NCBI RefSeq assembly: GCF_020520425.1
Contig: NC_079491.1
Coordinates: 4,885,143 to 4,949,142, forward strand
Reading direction: 5' to 3'
DNA length: 64,000 nt
From: Spinacia oleracea
Taxonomy: Eukaryota > Streptophyta > Magnoliopsida > Caryophyllales > Amaranthaceae
Shown here: in pieces, positions 22,196 through 35,149 of the stretch
Layout: each line of letters starts with the position of its first letter
Position numbering within the stretch: position 1 is the first letter of the stretch
Translations under genes and position numbers: made by a program
Notes under the pieces: model-generated
What the model was told of the DNA's origin: nothing
Seen by the model: only the letters and a program-made list of their open reading frames with translations
The model's database searches: none

Positions 22196-25100
22196 CAAAT
22201 CCCCTGTCCTAAACTTTTGTTAAGATCAACAGATTCCAAAGTAGGGATTATGTCAAAAACAGACTTCATGTCTTCCTCCACTTCATCCAGTTTTATTAAG
22301 AAAACAAATTCCCTCTCCTAAACTTTGGTTAAGATCAACAGATTCCAAACTAGGGATTATTTCAAGAACAGATTTCATGTCTTCAGTTTCATTTTTTCAG
22401 CACGGGCTTTGGCCTCACCAAACTTCTTCAGAGAATCAAAAAGTGGTTTGGTTTTGTGAACAGCCAAGCTTTTTCAACAAACGGTGCCAACCAGTGCATA
22501 TTGAAATGCATGTTTTGAAGGTCAGGCAACTTGGTTTTCATTCAAGGATTTTCCTGAGCTACTCTGGAGGATAAGGAATGTTGTTGCTAGTGACTCTAAG
22601 GCCCAAGCTATCAAGTCACCACTGCGTATTGTACTCCCTTCGAGAATATTCCTATGTTTATCCCAGATATTTGCAAGTGAGTACAAGGGTGGACTTGATA
22701 TTTATTCCTTCAAACTTTTATGTTGAAGCACAAAGGTTCAAACGCAAAAATGAGGCCAATTAGAAACAGAACCCAACAAATAGTGGTATCATCAGAATTC
22801 TTAAAAATACTGAGTTCTCAAAGCATGAGAATCCACAATAGCAGTGTGAAAATTTATCCCTTTGGTACTAACTGAACAACCGGAAACAGATATTCGTTAA
22901 AAGATTGAAATACAAGCAAAGAAAAACATCTAATATTGAAATCATAAAAAAGATTACCATACTCATTAATCATTAATATTAGCAAGTTCAATAGAAGAGG
23001 TGACAATCAAAGATGAAGGCAATTCCACCTTCTCAGTTGAAACATCTAGGTACCAGGAATCAAATCTTTCATTCTCATCATCATCCCTTCACAAACAAAT
23101 AGAAAAAAAAAAAGGCAAATTTGTTAAAAAGGACCTTTTATAATCCAAATTTTGCGAGAAAGGACCTTATATAACTTTTTTTGTCAAAAAACACCTTAAT
23201 GTAAAAATTTTTGCGAGAAAGGACCTTATATAATTTTTTTTTTGTCAAATCACACATTAATATAATTTCTTTTTGCGAAAGACAACCAAAAGTAAATTTC
23301 CGGCATTGACTGAGCTTTTTTGGCTATTGACTTACACGTGAGAAGCACGTGTGGCTTTATTTTGCTAATCACACCCAATTTTCCTCCAAAATTCTAAGCT
23401 TTAAAACTAAAGTTGAAAAAAAAAACCGAAATAAAATCAAGTTTGAAAATTCAAGAGTCGGGAAAATCAGTGTCTTTAGCCAACGTAAGCCACACGTGCT
23501 GCTCACGTGCAAGTTAATGGCCGGAAAAGCTCAGTCAATGCCGGAAACTTTCCTTAGGTCCTTTCTCGCAAAAAAAAAAAACTTTAAGGTGTGTTTTCAC
23601 AAAAAAAATTATATAAGGTCCTTTCTCGCAAAATTTGAGTTATAAAAGGTCCTTTTTGGCAAATTTGCCAAAAAAAAAATTAGGAGTCACTGCCCTTCAT
23701 AAAACTGTAAGGACTAAGGAGTTTTCCTTTTACTCAATAACATTTTTGTTTGGAGAAATGCTCAATGCCACTTAACATGGATGTTCAGTTAAAGTAGGAG
23801 AGTAGTTTCCCAATAAGAAATACCACATAGGAATACACGAGAAGGCTGGAAAAAGGGTAAAGAAGAATAAATGTCAGTTCCCACCTTTTTGGGGTGACTC
23901 GGGTGAGGGCTGAAGCGAGGAGGCCAAATAATAGTCTACAACTCTACAAGGAGTGAGTGCCATAGCAGTGCTATTAAAACCTCACTTTCCCCAATATCCC
24001 ATCCCTGCTACAAAGAAACAATGATATTGCATGCTTTTTTAGTGAAGGCTGTGATCCCATTTTTGCCTCTCCCTTTAACCAACAAAAAGCTGAGACCTGA
24101 GTAAGTGTCCCTCCCACTTATACACTTTGTAGAACTCCCCAAAAAGAATGAAAGCTAACCGGAATTCGCTTCTTAAAATAGACTATCACCTCATATATTA
24201 ATTTCTCATAAGAGGTCTTTCTCCTCCAGAATAACTTATATAAATGAGCTGAGTCGCTATACAACATGAGGTATAGCAACTTAATTACAGCACCATTTAG
24301 ACCTAAGATCGTGTCAAAGATTAATGCATCAAAAATAGCCTACATTTTCATACAACAGTTTCAAACTATCTCTAAATTAGGAAACTTCTATCAAAATTAC
24401 TAGGGCATTGGACATCAATCAGAACCTTCTATTTCAGCAGCAGAAGTGTAGATTAGTATAATGTACTAGACAAGAAGGTTTAGTATCAAGGTAATATGCA
24501 AGTAAAATACGTAATGTAAAGTCTTCATTGAGATGTAAGCAAATCACAAGAAAATCAAATTAACATTGAGAATCTACATTTAACGTTACCTTCTTGAAGT
24601 GTAAGTATCTGGCAAGAACCAGGTAGGGGGCGGCCATAGACCATAGTACTCCAGCAGCGGCACCACAGAGTGATCCTATCCTATCTCTATCCTCCATTCC
24701 TCCCTTCTAAAATAAAAGACACCAATAGGAAGATATTCACTTGCTTCTTCAAACAGTTGAAGGTTGAACATCAGAGGCACAGCAGAGAAATAGAAACAAC
24801 TTTAACAGTAAACAGGTAATCCCATTTCACCACACACCAATTGAACTCGTTTACTGAAGAGGGGAAAGCCGTCCTAAATAGGAACGAGTCACTGTTCGCT
24901 CCCTTTGAGGTGTATACTCAAACATAGTTAGTTCTCGGGCACAAACAATAAAGCACGAATGTAGACCAACCCAACAAAAAGTGACCAAACTCCCAAACTT
25001 GTTTGCATCAACAATCTACTATACAATCCTCCCAGACAGTAAACCGTAAATTGAATCTTCTTCACCAAAGAATCATTATCATTATACGGCCAAACTACTA

Positions 25101-25857
25101 ACCAGAGCTTCTCCTTGTGCGCAACCAATCTTTCCCGATTCCACAGAGGAGGACAGGGAATATTCACACTAACAGTCTTATTAACCTTCATTTACTTGTG
25201 ATCAATAGAATGCTAATTTCCTATGAAATCAACAGAACAAGCCAATTCCCTTAAAACTAATCACATCAGAAAATGTTGTAACCAAACTATCACGAAGAAA
25301 ACACCAATTCCTTTTTTCAGTCTCGTCCCAGTAAGAGTCCCTTCCCCATATAACACCATAGCCGTGGAATTAGAGCATAAAACCACATGAACACCAATTA
25401 CTTCTTTCCAGTCAATTGCATACTTAAAACCATAACTTTTTGCGATTTCAAACAAATCAAAATCCAATGAATGCAGAGATATTAGGAAATTCGAACGCAA
25501 ATTCGTAACATGACTTTGAAAGTAGGTATAGATTCCGATGCTTACCGGGTATCACTTCTTCTACTGTTAGAATCCAACTGCTGCGGTCATTTGATGGGGA
25601 CAAGTAAAACTGTGCAAGCGAAGAGAATTAAGGGTTAATTGGGCCAATCGTTGAATGGAAGCGTTGAATTTGAGATTCTGTGAGGGAGAAAAGGGGATAG
25701 GGGTTAGGGTTTGAACTTTGAAGCTCGCCAATTCTGGCAGATGGAGCGGCATCGCGAAACGTCGATTCTACTTTCCAGAAGGTTTCCGATGTCGGAGAGA
25801 ATTTCCTGTGAGAGGTTTGACCGAAGCCGGCTCGAACTTTCCGGCGAGATACCATGT
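22196..25857 (-). pseudogene. F-box/DUF295/helical-tail gene, copy C (decayed)
   Basis: Closest to copy D. The start region at 25857 reads MVSRRKVRAGF, and the F-box is recoverable only by changing frame (near 25800-25720). DUF295 pieces lie at 25500-25261 (YGFKYAIDWKEVIGVHVVLC, STAMVLYGEGTLTGTR) and 25191-24928 (MKVNKTVSVNIP). The exon end near 24600 keeps the WPPPTWFLP-type sequence. A linker exon at about 23096-22983 is open (DDDENERF...ELANIND) but then meets a stop. The 3' exon at about 22720-22196 has multiple frame changes. A MULE-like MITE lies in the intron just upstream of the linker exon. Clearly non-functional. Confidence 0.85.
23114..23669. mobile_element. MULE-like foldback MITE (556 bp)
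   Basis: Long inverted repeat: GGCAAATTTGTTAAAAAGGA (left) mirrors TCCTTTTTGGCAAATTTGCC (right), and inner GCGAGAAAGGACCTTATATA mirrors TATAAGGTCCTTTCTCGC. The inner arms contain CACGTGAGAAGCACGTG and CACGTGCTGCTCACGTG, again inverted. TSD is obscured by A-runs. A half copy is at 8734-8946. Confidence 0.75.
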
Positions 25858-26069
25858 TCTCTTCCTTTCACCGATTGCCGGAAATTTCCCTTTATTGAAA
25901 TTGAAATTGAAATTGAAATTTGGTTGACGACTTGAAGTTTGACCGGTGAAGTTCATGTTTTGTCCTTTTCTTAACTCTTTTTTCTCTCTCCTCCAAAAAG
26001 GATACGGCCCAAATTCAATAGGACCCAATATCCGAATACATCTAATTTAAGGTCGTTCATTAAATTAAA

Positions 26070-26355
26070 CTAGCTTTTGAGCCCGTTTTATATATATAGT
26101 GGTAGTTTAGCCGTCCTTTAAAGTTGTAATTTTGAGTGTTAAAGGGGGTATGGAGTGGAAGACACTGACTGAATATATTGGATTGTTGTTAAATTGATGT
26201 TGAATGAGAAAGACTAAGTAGATGATGCGTTTAAGTTGTAAACTATAGCCAAATAATAAAAAGTAAAAGTAAAAGCCAATTTGATGGGTTAGAGGAGGAG
26301 ATGGCACGTGTCATCTAATAAGCTATGGTTTCACTTTTTATAGAATAGGTATAGA
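26070..26355 (-). mobile_element. Small non-autonomous Helitron (286 bp)
   Basis: On the minus strand it starts TCTATACCTATTCTATAAAA after A (26355) and ends CTAG before T (26070). The sequence GGGCTCAAAAG lies just inside the 3' end. The 3' hairpin is weak. It lies just upstream of copy C. Confidence 0.6.
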
Positions 26356-27975
26356 TATCAGAACATAACTAACCTGAGGAAATCTAACACCCGATTTGGA
26401 TCTAAGAAGTTTGAACCCTGTACCCGACTCGTTTACAACTTGTAATTACAACTAGACACCAGATTTAACCTTATAACAACTACTCCCTATAAAATGCCGT
26501 TGAATTAGTCACTATGCCATAATCCCAATTTTTTTTATAATTTTTACAAATACATAATTAGAGATATTTAAGGTTAAATGGTGCATTGAAAAGTGTGTCA
26601 GTAATGCAAGTACAAAAAATGAAGGGAGAACAATTGAACCAAGACGGTAGGATTTCGTATCTAATTCAATGTGCACTGTTATAGACCTGACGATCTAATA
26701 TGAGTCAACCCGAATCAAAATTCACCCGATTAATTGCTAATCCTGACTCGAGTCCGTCTAATACCCAAAATTAACCCGATTGGATTCTATCTAATAATCT
26801 AAATCATTAGCACGGGTAGTAAATATAGGTAATTTTATTCGGATAAGATCATAAGGTTACATCGATTGGATTAGGTTCCATAGTTCTCATCACATCAAGC
26901 AACAAAGATGAGTTGGATTGTAGTGTAATTAGTTCCGTTCAATATAGATCATAATCTTTCTTAGTAAATATTTAGGACATAAATGCGTAAGATAATACTT
27001 CAAACTAACTAAAAGCTAAAATATGTAAAAAAAATCAATCATAATTTATGAAAAAATGGGGAAAATGTATGTCGAAAAATGGAAAGTGGACACTTATTAA
27101 TAATGTGACACTTATTTAAGAACGGAGGGAGTATTTATTTAGTGATCAAATTTTATATTTTGCATTGGGATTCCTCGGAAACTCAAGTACATAACAATTG
27201 ATTAAAGTTGAGGTAAATTTTACAAAACAATCTTTCGTTACTCAGTTCCCCATAGCATCAAAATGATGGAGATTGTACCATGAACATTTAATTTTTTTTC
27301 TCTTTCACCCCCCTCCCTTTTTCCTCCATAATTGCTAACCAAAAATGTTAGTTTTAATTGATAGTACCGCATGTCCGCAGTATAGTGTGCTTTTGGGAGT
27401 TCAAACTTGAATCCCAAACTGCAGCTTGCCATAGAAGTATCAAATGAATGGAACAGAATCATACGGGAATCAACCCCAACAAATTCTACTGCGAAATTAC
27501 TTCTTTTAGTTCAAACAACTTTTTGATGCAAAATGTAAATAGTATGAACTGAATTACTCAGTTTCTTTAACAAACACATCAAAGTCGCAGCTGATCAAAA
27601 ACCGAGTTTTTAAATATTATTACAATTTACAAGCACCGTTGTTTCTACTAGGAAAACAAAATAAGGGAAGGGGTACACTATGCACCCCACCATTCAGTAA
27701 TTACTGCCTCTATGATCAGATCATCCCTCCTCAAAATGCAGGTATCCTCCTCTGCTCTTCTATAGTAGTTACTCCACCTGCATACCCATGGTCCATGGAG
27801 AACAAGTTAGAATACTTTTTACTTAGAATTCCCTTTTTTTTTTTTATTAACACAACTTGTTCTACGAAATATTCCATCAAGAAAAATACTTACCAAAAGT
27901 CCAAAAGTCAGCTACATAGAAAGAAGATTTTCTCCTTGCCACTCTTGAATACAAAAAAATGTTACCAACAACAGG
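26356..27975. other. Intergenic between copies C and D
   Basis: No gene recognised. AACGGAGGGAGTA near 27120 and ACTACTCCCTATAAAATG near 26480 look like Stowaway-type ends but do not form a clear pair. From about 27480 the sequence is the 3' flank of copy D, shared with copy C. Confidence 0.5.
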
Positions 27976-30804
27976 TTAACAAATTCCCTCTCCTAAACCT
28001 CTGTTAAGATCAACAGATTCCAAAACAGGAATTTTCTCAAAAACAAATTTCATGTCTTCCTCCATTTCATCCAGTTTGGCTAATTCATCAAGAACCTTTA
28101 GTTTCATTTCTTGAGCCCGAGCTTTAGCCTCACCAAACTCCTTCAGAGAATCAATCAGTGGCTTGCTTTTGTGAACGGCCAATGCATTTTCGACAAATGG
28201 TACCAACCAGTCTACTTTAAAACGCATGTTTTGCAGATCAGACAATGTAGAGCTCAAGTACTCAGCTTGGATTTTATTCAAGGTTTGTCCTGAGCTACTC
28301 TGGAGGATGAGCACTGCTGTTGCTAGCGACTCTAAGGACCTAGCGATCAAGTCACCACTTTGTCCAAATGTTTTGCAAAGTATGGACAAGGTTGGACTTG
28401 ATCTTCACTCCTTCAAAAACATCTGTTGAAGAACAAATGTTAAAATCCTGCAGAAGAAAAAAAAATTAAATTAATTCCAGACAATGAGACAAGTAGTGGA
28501 AGCATGAGAATTCTATCAATACCTGAATTCTCAATGCAGGAGAATCCCCAAGAACTGTGTGCATGTTTGTCCCTGCAATATTTGGTAAAAATGAGGAACA
28601 CGAAAAAAAGATTAGTTATAGATTGTATATCACAAACAAGTAAGATGATCTAATATGGAAATCACAAGAAGGATAACCTTGTGGAATGTTTGCAACTCCA
28701 ATAGAAGGGGCGGCAATAGAAGACGGAGGCAATTTTTCTTTGCTGTCAGCTGACACACCTTGTTCCCACAAGTTCATTTCTTCACTCTCCTCATCGTCCC
28801 TCCACAAACAAATAAGAAAAACGATTTTAGGCTTTCAGTTTAAGGTGCTTTGCTATCTTGAATAGCAGCCGAGCATCACAATTTCTTAAGGAATATGATT
28901 AGGATGACAAAGTCTCTTAACAAGACTGCAGTTAAAGTCATCAAAAATAAAAAAATAAATCAACCAGAAACACCAAATTGGAGAAAGCTGGAAAGGAAAA
29001 ATGTTCTTTCCCTATCACTTTTAGGCGAAAAAGCAAAGATGTCAAAAGAACCCTAGGAGCAGTTTTAGGCATTCAGAAAGTTGTATATTGTAGTTGCTAT
29101 GATCCAATCAACACTCAAAACTTCTTTCTTGAACCAGCCAGGGGCAGAGTAAGTGTCCCTCTTTTATACCCATGGACTGCTCAGCTTAAAAGAATAATGG
29201 CTCTACCGGCCACAGAGTTTACCTCCTTTAACATCTCAACCAGTCCTTTTCATCATATACTCCTCATAGACAAATGAACCTGAAATGTTGCACTCAGAAA
29301 ACACAACGGACGCATTTGATTTATGACACGTGCAGAACTGATATCAGAACTGAAACTAAGGCAACAGAAAGAACAGAGCATTTTCACACCACAATTCAAC
29401 CCTATCTTTAGAAACTTATATCTACAATTAAACTGCCAAGGCATCGACGTCTATTAAATCCCTAACATTTCAATAGTGCTAGCTTAGATTACTTAACAAG
29501 AAGGCTATCTATCAAGGTAAGGAAAACGAGTTGACATTTACACTAGATAGTTTTAGTTACCTGATAAAAATGAATGAATCTGGCAAGAACCAGGTAGGGG
29601 GTGGCCATAGCGCTCCAGTAATGGTACCACAAAGATAATTGGTCCTATCTTTGTCTTGGCTTCTAATGAATACACAACGAATTGGAAGTTTTATACTTGC
29701 CCCTTCAAACAGTTGATGATTGTACAGAGGAGGAATAGCAGAGGCATCAAAGCAACTTTGTGAGTAAACAAGGAAATCCTCGCTCTTCACATCCCACTCT
29801 TGATATTGTATATCCCTTGTATAAAATTTCACTTCTTTTTTAGGTAAAGGGTCACATATGTTTAGGTCTTGAGCAAAGACAGTAAAGCACCAATCTAGAC
29901 CAACAAAAATAACCCAACCTTGAAGAATTGTTGGAACCCAATCACTCTCCAGCTCATCCTGATTGTAGACAGTAAAACGAATTTCCGAAGAATGACTACC
30001 ATTAGGCGGCCAAGCTACTAATAAGAGTTTTCCCTCACGCTCCACCAATCTCTTTTGATTCAGTTTACGGAAATTAGATAAATTAACAGCAACCGTCTTA
30101 ATCACCTTCATTGTCTTATGATCAACAGTATACAAATTCCCCTTATAATCAACAGCAGAAATCATTCCGTTGAAACTAATCACATCAGAAAATGAGGTAA
30201 CCAAACTATCGCGAACAAAACCCCATATCCCATTTTCAATTCTCACCCCAATTAGAGTCCCTTCACCGTATAACACCATTGCCGTGGAAGCAGAGCATAA
30301 AACCACTTTCTGAACACCACATACATTTTCGCAATCACTAGCATACTTAAATCCATAACTTCTATCAATTTCGGACACACTAAAATCCGCTAAATTCAGA
30401 TATTTCGGGAAATTAGAAGGTAAAGCTGTAACTCTATTTGTAGAAAGAGGGTACAGAACCCGAAGCTTACCGGGTATGACTTCTTCCACTGTTAGAACCC
30501 AGCTGCTGTTGTCATTTGAAAAAGGAAGAGGTTTGACCAGAAAGACTGTTCGAGCAAAGAGAATTAGGGTTTCATTGGGGCGATTGATGAAAGGAAGAGT
30601 GGGATTTGAGATTTTGCGAGGGAGAAAGGGGGAAAGACAGCTTGAGTTAGGGTTAGGGTTTATGGAAGCTCGCCAATTCTTGCAGACGGAACGACATCGG
30701 AAAATGTCGATTCCACTTTCAAGGCGTTTGCTGATAGCGGAGAGAATTTCCGGTGGAGGGTTTGACCAATCTACGGTTCGTGGAACTTTCCGGTGAGAAC
30801 CCAT
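27976..30804 (-). CDS. F-box/DUF295 protein with disrupted helical tail, copy D
   Basis: ATG at 30804 (MGSHRKVPRTVDW) is chosen because copy C has the matching start. Exons: 30804-29561, 28799-28678, 28572-28523, then 28448 onward; all borders are GT-AG and phases match copies A and B. F-box near residues 12-48 (PPEILSAISKRLESGIDIF, CRSVCKNWRA). DUF295 follows (WVLTVEEVIPGKLRVLYPLS, GNLYTVDHKTMKV, ending LWPPPTWFLPDSF). In the last exon a net loss of about 35 bases near 28360, judged against copy C, shifts the frame to a stop at 28355-28353, giving about 503 residues. The out-of-frame tail (ARSLESLATAVLILQ, VDWLVPFVENALAVH) is still open to 27976. D therefore keeps the SCF-adaptor part but has lost most of the tail. 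Confidence 0.75.
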
Positions 30805-30918
30805 GTTTTCTTTAGTTCTGTGAGTGTTTGACCCCGAAGTGGTGGACCAACTACTCAAGGAAGTAGTCTGGTTTAACTAAATCTAAGAAGTAGTCTGGTT
30901 TAACTAAAGCTAAGGCCC

Positions 30919-31445
30919 CCTATGGGCGCCTTCAAGCTCAATTTTGACGGATCGTGCAAATCTTCTTCAGCAGCAGCAGGCATCATCATCAGAGATAGTA
31001 ATGGTAAACCGGTCATTGCGAAAGCCTTTAACCTAGGTAAAACGCAAGTCTTTATGGCTGAAGCTTTGGCTCTTCATAAAGGAATCCAAGAGGCAATCAG
31101 ACTAGGCATTCAGAACGTCCATATTGAAGGTGATAACCTTCTTATCATCAACTCTGTGAAAGGAGTATGGAAAGTCCCATGGAAGCTTCAAAATATCATT
31201 CAAGATATCAAGACCCTCCTCCAGCAGTGTAGTAACGTGCATATACAACATGTATTTAGGGAGGCAAACAGAGCAGCGGATTGGATTGCTAATGTAGGAC
31301 ATCTCATTACTGAGCCCATGTGTATTAACCCTAGTTCTAGCCCGTCTTTAGAAGAAATTGTAAACAGTGATAACTTAGGTGTTACCCTCGTGCGGAGGGG
31401 CTCCTAGGTTTTTCTCCTTACCTTTTTTTTTTTAAAAAAAAAAGG
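30919..31445 (+). mobile_element. 5'-truncated LINE with RNase H-like domain
   Basis: An open frame at 30922-31407 (161 aa) is a complete RNase H-like (RVT_3) domain: FKLNFDGSCK (first Asp), MAEALALHKGIQEA (Glu), HIEGDNLL (second Asp) and FREANRAADWIAN near the C-terminus. In plants this domain ends the ORF2 of many L1-type LINEs. A T-run then an A-run follows at about 31423-31443, where the 3' tail should be. No reverse transcriptase remains. It lies about 120 bp upstream of copy D, divergently. A domesticated RNase H is possible but not favoured. Confidence 0.7.
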
Positions 31446-31569
31446 AGTAGTGGAGTACGGCTGTACGGAGTACTACTTAGAACTTAGAAGTGTGGCTGAC
31501 TGGCTCCTAGCCTCGTAGGCAAGTCCAATTGCGAGAAATGTTAAACTTCAAAATGGCTGGTGCCCATAC

Positions 31570-31737
31570 ATAAGTGGCCCAAATACAATCATATTTAGTA
31601 TCAACATAAAATATCTCAATATCCGTGCTAAAAACGAAAAATTGTTTAAAACTACCAATATAAGTCTTTTGCGTTATTGGTAGTGATATTCTATATTTGT
31701 ACTAAAATTGATTGTATATTGTATTTGAGCCACTAAA
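31570..31737. mobile_element. Foldback MITE
   Basis: AGTGGCCCAAATACAATCAT (left) mirrors an ATTGTATTTGAGCCACT right end, and the inner TTTAGTATCAACATAAAATATC mirrors the right arm less perfectly. About 165 bp with a short loop. No clear TSD; superfamily open. Confidence 0.6.
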
Positions 31738-32589
<852 letters not shown>

Positions 32590-33439
32590 CCCCCTACAAT
32601 GAGAAGATCACTAAAATGAGAAGAATGAGAAGCGATCTATACCGTCCAAACAAAAAAAATCCAACGGCGCGCGATCTGTCTGACTAAATGAAACATTAAG
32701 GGCAAATTAGTAATTTCGCCGCGTTGAATGACCTTCCCTCACAACGTGATTTTTCGGAATTCTTTCTCTCTCATCTTTCAGTTTTCTCTCTCCTCTCTTA
32801 AAACCTCTCCTGTGTTTCTTCGTGTTCTTCAAATTTGGAAATTCTCCTTGCAAATCTCGAGGTTTTTGGTGATCCTCGTCTTCTTCAGGTACGTATTTGA
32901 TTTTTTTGATATTTTTCAGTTTTTGCTACTTTAATTTCTCTCTTTTCGTTCAATTACTCGATAGTTGTTCTTCATTTTCTTCAACTTACTTGATTCTCCT
33001 TGCATATCTCTTTAGCTTCTTTGCAATCTTCTTTCAATTCTCCAGGGTACGTTTTTTATTTTTTGTTTTTCTTAGTTTTTGTTGCTTTAATTTTTCTCTC
33101 TTCATTCAATTAGTCTGTAGCTTTTTTTCGATTTTTCTGATTATTTTGCTGTTGTTTTCGAAATTACAAATTGATTGCGAAATTGACTTGATTAGTAAAT
33201 TTTGATTTCGAAATATATTGAATTGATTAGTAAATTCTTACTGCGAAATTATGTCAATTATTAACACCTTTTTTACGTTTGATTTGCTCATATTTTTTGT
33301 TGGGGGTTTGATTTGCTCATGTGCAAGTTTCTGGACATCAGTCATATCACAAATCGATTTAGTTCACCCTTAATTTTTTTTAGCAATGGATAGAAGAAAA
33401 TAAATATTATTGTGTTGGGGCTTCTGTTTTTTTAGCATT

Positions 33440-34140
33440 GGCGTATTATAGGATGAAGGGGAGAGATTTCAGTGCTTGTATAGAACATCTGGTGTTTATC
33501 TCTGGAGTCAATTATAGTGCTGTTGTATGTGATAATGTTATGCTGAGCTGCTGAAAATATGTGTTCATAATGAAGGTTCAGTTGGTTTGTATCAGAACAA
33601 TCCACAAATGATGGAAATTTATCAAACTTTAATCAAAGAAAGCTGGGATTTTTCATATGTAGTTGATGTGGTGGTGGAATGAGGTCTTCATATGAGGGAC
33701 TTTGAGATGGAAAGCAAAACATGGTGTTTGCAGGGTTATGTCTTGGAACCTTCAGTGTTTGACACGCTAGAGAAGTACGGCAAGCATATGCCATGGGAGA
33801 AGTCAGATAGACAACTCTTAATTGACTGCTTAAACTCAGGGCTTCTGGACATTTTCAAACCTTCAGTTGGCTTAAATACATGGAAACAATCTGTAACAAA
33901 AAGATTAAGTTAAAGGCAAAAATGTCAGGAGGGCATCGAGGAAGAATTATGGTCGTTGCTGGTGAACCAGCAACAGGAATTCAAGAGGGACTCATTTGAA
34001 TATTTGATAAACTGTATATAAAGGAGATTGGATGGTTAGACTTAGAAGAAGATACAGATTTTATAGTACAAGAAATACAGAGTTTGCTGTTAGCCGAGTT
34101 TCTAGATGAGTTTGCGTGTGAGGTAATATCTTTTTGTTGA
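33440..34140 (+). pseudogene. Captured DUF4378 / TRM-like C-terminal fragment
   Basis: Frames give PSVFDTLEKYGKHMPWEKSD and RQLLIDCLNSGLLDIFKPS at 33750-33860, then YIKEIGWLDLEEDTDFIVQE and LLLAEFLDEF near 34015-34125. These match the C-terminal DUF4378 region of TRM/LONGIFOLIA-type plant proteins as I recall them. Frames change at least twice and a stop interrupts. Non-functional fragment carried in the composite element. Confidence 0.55.
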
Positions 34141-34640
34141 AAGCGTGAGGTGTAGATAGGTGAAGTCAGTGAATTTGTACAAAAGAACTAAATAAGAGAT
34201 GTTTTTCTCTTCCCTATTCATGTCCTGTATTGTTTTCAAGATTTTATTTATCACCAAAGGCCATGTAACTAACCTTCATGTTGTTGCTGCATCTCTGAGC
34301 TACTCAAGGTCTGGATCTCGGGAAGTGTTCTTTACCAGAGAAGTATTTGAAAGTGGTCATTTCTAGTACAACCAATTTGAGATTGATCTGATGGTTTGTA
34401 TTGCTGATATCCTCGTGTCTCTTTGGAGTTCGGAGTACTTAAAATGGAGTTAAAGTGTGTAACTGTAGTATTAGACAATTTTTTCAACAAACCAAGCATA
34501 AGTGTCAAGGTATGTATATAATAACCTTGGAATCTTGATTTGATTTTCTGGTTGCTGCTACTTCTAAGCGTTTCTGAAAAAATTTATGTTTAGACAAAAC
34601 ATCAAAAGTTCGTATTGTGTTGGTACCAACATGAAGTAAT

Positions 34641-34709
34641 GCCTATTAGCTCAATTGGTAGAGCTTTGTGCCATTGCACAATGATGTAGGTTCGAATCCT
34701 ACATAGGCA
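34641..34709 (+). tRNA. tRNA-like sequence, unusual anticodon arm
   Basis: Sixty-nine bases fold as a cloverleaf: acceptor GCCTAT/ATAGGC (6 bp), D-stem GCTC/GAGC with TTGG loop, anticodon stem TTGTG/CACAA, T-stem GTAGG/CCTAC with loop TTCGAAT. B-box GGTTCGAATCC is perfect and A-box TAGCTCAATTGGTAGAGC is good. The anticodon loop CCATTG has six bases instead of seven and the acceptor is one pair short. I therefore call it tRNA-like rather than assign an amino acid. A relative lies at 39410-39479 on the other strand. Confidence 0.55.
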
Positions 34710-35149
34710 ACTCTTGTCTTTTGTTTATGATATTAGTTCTCCTACCGGACTATCCTACATCCATGCTGTTCACTATGCCAGTGATTCCAGTTCTCTAAGA
34801 TTCTTTGTTGAGTTCAACTCCTCTCTCAATACCCGACATAAGCTTTTGTGCATAAAAGGGGCTAACAATTACAACACGGTCTGATTCCAGAATACCCGAC
34901 TTCATCCAGTTAATTTTCCTACCCTTTACAGGTTTATCATACCTGATAAAAATCCTTTGACATTATATTAATTCTTGAACTACTACTTAATTAATCCATG
35001 GAATGCAATATTAATAAGATACTAACTTACATTACCCATCAACGAAATCAAAAGCTAGTTTCAATTCCTCAGGCAGATTAAGATGCGATAATCTTCCAAG
35101 GCAAATCTTCCTTGATATACAATATTGTGAATGCATAAAGCAACCTGTA

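Noticed and set aside
34641-34709. Calling a functional tRNA-Met (CAT in the anticodon loop)
   Set aside because: The loop has six bases, the position before CAT is not T, and the acceptor is one pair short, so an amino-acid identity is not supportable.
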